From Chitinophaga pinensis (lineage in GTDB: Bacteria; Bacteroidota; Bacteroidia; UKL13-3), in assembly GCA_945875195.1 (NCBI GenBank), contig CAMCJW010000123.1, positions 1 through 8,010 on the forward strand: a stretch of 8,010 nucleotides of DNA, in the 5' to 3' direction. Position numbers and translations under genes: made by a program. This document shows positions 6,687 through 8,010 of the stretch, one piece after another; within the stretch, counting starts at the first letter, position 1; every line of letters starts with the position of its first letter. The notes under the pieces are model-generated. The model was given only the letters and a program-made list of their open reading frames with translations. It made no database searches and was not told the origin of the DNA.

Positions 6687-7328
6687 ATGTTAAACATACA
6701 TTTCTTTACTTTCAACGAATTTCACGAAAATACCTATATTCTTTGGGATGAGACACTTCAATGTGTTATAATTGACCCTGGTTGTGGTAATTCGACTGAG
6801 CAAAAAATATTGAGCCACTTTATCCAACAAAACAACCTTGAAGTAAGTCTTCTTCTCAATACCCATTGTCATATCGACCATATTTTAGGTAACCAATATG
6901 TGGCTAATAAATACAATTTACCATTGCATTTGCATGAGAAAGAATTGTTTACCTATAAAGATACAGATAGGTGGGCTGCCATGTTTGGATTACCAAAGTT
7001 TGAAATTCCAGAAAGATTAGTCTTTTTAACAGAGGGGGATGAATTATTTTTTGGCAATACCATGTTAAAAGTTTTGTTCACTCCTGGTCATTCCATAGCA
7101 TCTGTTAGTTTTTATGAAAAAAACTCGCAAACCTTGATATCTGGCGATGTATTGTTTTATGAAAGTATTGGTAGAACCGATTTGCCAGGCGGTAATTTTG
7201 AAATACTTGCCAATAGCATCAAAAATGTTCTCTATAAACTACCCAATGAAACAAAAGTATATTCTGGTCATGGGCCAGAAACTACTATAGGGCACGAGAA
7301 AAAAAACAACCAACATGTTGGGGTTTAG
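6687..7328 (+). CDS. MBL-fold metallo-hydrolase, glyoxalase II-like
   Basis: This 213-residue protein has the complete metal-binding set of the metallo-beta-lactamase fold: THCHIDH (59-65; H60, H62, D64, H65), H135 in FTPGHS, D154 in SGDVLF, and H195 in YSGHGPETTIGHEKKNN. The segments IGRTDLPGGN (161-170) and the GHG-P-T-T-IG-E-NN ending place it in the short glyoxalase II-like group (E. coli YcbL type, about 215 residues) rather than with beta-lactamases or RNases. Such proteins hydrolyse thioesters such as S-lactoylglutathione, or related bacillithiol or CoA-type substrates. The true substrate cannot be read from the sequence, and the long C-terminal glutathione-binding domain of classical GloB is absent. 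No signal peptide is present, so it should be cytoplasmic. It is divergent from the exported barrel gene (119 bp) and followed after 50 bp by a gene with its own promoter. The C-terminus NNQHVGV departs slightly from the usual NNPF ending. Confidence 0.93.
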   Translation: MLNIHFFTFNEFHENTYILWDETLQCVIIDPGCGNSTEQKILSHFIQQNNLEVSLLLNTHCHIDHILGNQYVANKYNLPLHLHEKELFTYKDTDRWAAMFGLPKFEIPERLVFLTEGDELFFGNTMLKVLFTPGHSIASVSFYEKNSQTLISGDVLFYESIGRTDLPGGNFEILANSIKNVLYKLPNETKVYSGHGPETTIGHEKKNNQHVGV

Positions 7329-7336
7329 CTTAAAAT

Positions 7337-7367
7337 TTTATCGTAACCCAAAAAGAATTTACCTTTG
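7337..7367 (+). promoter_or_regulatory. Probable promoter of the SRPBCC gene (TTTA-N19-TACCTTTG)
   Basis: A perfect TAnnTTTG box (TACCTTTG, 7360-7367) follows TTTA (7337-7340) at exactly 19 bp, the same arrangement and the same TTTTA upstream pentamer as at recQ. It ends 11 bp before the ATG at 7379, with an A-rich tract in between. This suggests the gene is transcribed separately from the hydrolase upstream, although read-through is possible because no terminator hairpin is evident. Confidence 0.6.
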
Positions 7368-7378
7368 TAAAAAAAATC

Positions 7379-8010
7379 ATGAAATTAGTTAAAATCATAC
7401 TTCTCTCCATCACCGGCATACTATTATTGCTTCTATTCATTTCATTTGTATTGCCAGGAAAAATAAAAGTTGAAAGAACTCTTGAAATAAAAACCAAGCG
7501 CAAACAAGCATTTAATTTGGTGAATAATTTGAAAGAATGGAAACAATGGAGTCCATGGCAAAAATTAGATTCAAATACCATTTGGACATTCAATGCCATT
7601 GAATCTGGTGTGGGGGCTAAATATTCTTGGAAAAGCCAAAATCCACAAGTTGGCGAGGGCGATTTAAGTATCACAAAATCATTTCCAGACTCTCTCTTAA
7701 AAACCGAAATTCACTTTGGAAACATGGGTTTATCAACAGGGCAATTTCTTTTTACCCAAACTGCAAATGGAACTCAAGTTACTTGGATCATGGAAAGCGA
7801 GGTAGGCACTCTGCCATTTTACATGCAGCCATTAACTAAATATTTTTATCTTTTATTAGATGATATGCTAGGTTCAGATTTTGAAAAAGGCCTCAATAAC
7901 ATAAAGGTAATTTTAGAGTCGCAAAAAGCCATTATGGTAGGGGATTTTGAGTCTGAGATCAGGGATTTTGAAGGACTAAACTATATTGGTATTCGCGAAA
8001 AAATTAATGG
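7379..8010 (+). CDS. Membrane-anchored SRPBCC-family protein with start of a GyrI-like domain (3' end beyond the window)
   Basis: An open frame of 210 codons runs from the ATG at 7379 to the right edge without a stop. It begins with an N-terminal hydrophobic segment (residues 5-25, KIILLSITGILLLLLFISFV) that probably acts as a membrane anchor. Residues about 30-180 match the START-like SRPBCC / polyketide cyclase family seen in Bacteroidota: VERTLEIKTKRKQAFNLVNN, then W-x-x-W-SPW (54-60), ESGVGAKYSW (75-84), GTQVTWIMES (131-140) and DDMLGSDFEKGLNNIK (161-176). After residue 185, IMVGDFE...GLNYIGIREK looks like the first strand of a GyrI-like (AraC effector-binding) small-molecule-binding domain. 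SRPBCC and GyrI-like folds both form ligand-binding cavities, so a role in binding a hydrophobic or cationic small molecule is plausible, but no ligand can be named. It begins 50 bp after the hydrolase gene. The start is supported by a promoter box 11 bp upstream and by the family's usual N-terminus. Confidence 0.85.
   Translation, partial: MKLVKIILLSITGILLLLLFISFVLPGKIKVERTLEIKTKRKQAFNLVNNLKEWKQWSPWQKLDSNTIWTFNAIESGVGAKYSWKSQNPQVGEGDLSITKSFPDSLLKTEIHFGNMGLSTGQFLFTQTANGTQVTWIMESEVGTLPFYMQPLTKYFYLLLDDMLGSDFEKGLNNIKVILESQKAIMVGDFESEIRDFEGLNYIGIREKIN

Noticed and set aside
7310..7321. Perfect 12-bp palindrome CCAACATGTTGG at the end of the hydrolase gene, considered as a terminator or operator
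   Set aside because: It lies inside the coding sequence, could form only a four-pair stem with a four-base loop, and is not followed directly by a T-run. It is more likely a chance palindrome.
6687..7328. Antibiotic-resistance beta-lactamase reading of the MBL-fold gene
   Set aside because: The GRTDLPGGN and GHGPETTIGHEKKNN segments and the lack of a signal peptide point to the glyoxalase II-like branch.
7330..7674. Minus-strand open frame of 114 codons
   Set aside because: It is antisense to the SRPBCC gene, which has a promoter box, a membrane anchor and family motifs on the plus strand.
1..8010. Search for CRISPR arrays, insertion sequences, tRNA or rRNA genes, phage or defence modules
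   Set aside because: No regularly spaced repeats, transposase motifs, terminal inverted repeats, cloverleaf-like sequences or rRNA-like stretches were seen. The window is nearly all recognisable chromosomal coding sequence.

Overview
The window is AT-rich, densely coding DNA that looks like an ordinary chromosomal stretch from a member of the Bacteroidota, possibly the Chitinophagales/Sphingobacteriales side. The placement is inferred from four things: promoter-like TAnnTTTG boxes with upstream TTTN boxes in place of sigma70-type -35/-10 pairs, no clear Shine-Dalgarno sequences, Bacteroidota-style secreted proteins whose signal peptides end in a residue followed by Q, and protein families typical of the phylum.

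Layout: (1) bases 1-977, minus strand, hold a tightly packed three-gene run. In transcription order these are an alkyltransferase-like protein (MGMT fold, active-site Cys replaced by Ala), an AhpD-like CxxC protein, and the 5' end of a secreted, probably TPR-bearing protein that leaves the window. (2) Bases 1031-3163, plus strand, encode a 710-residue RecQ helicase, divergent from the alkyltransferase-like gene across only 53 bp. (3) Bases 3172-6567, minus strand, encode a 1131-residue exported protein that convergently abuts recQ. It joins a degenerate peptidase-like domain, a TolB-like propeller and a C-terminal outer-membrane barrel. (4) Bases 6687-7328, plus strand, encode a glyoxalase-II-type metallo-beta-lactamase-fold hydrolase. 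(5) Bases 7379-8010, plus strand, hold the 5' part of a membrane-anchored SRPBCC protein that runs into a GyrI-like domain and off the edge.

How the genes relate: the alkyltransferase-like protein and RecQ both act in DNA damage handling and share a divergent intergenic region, so coordinated expression is possible but not shown. The other genes look like unlinked housekeeping or envelope functions. All three plus-strand genes have a TTT(A/T) box exactly 19 bp upstream of a (T/C)AnnTTTG box, and for recQ and the hydrolase this places the predicted transcript start at or beside the ATG. There are no RNA genes, insertion sequences, CRISPR arrays or phage genes that I can see, and no gene-free stretch longer than about 120 bp. 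I found no convincing new multi-gene system. The most unusual item is the pseudo-peptidase/propeller/barrel protein.
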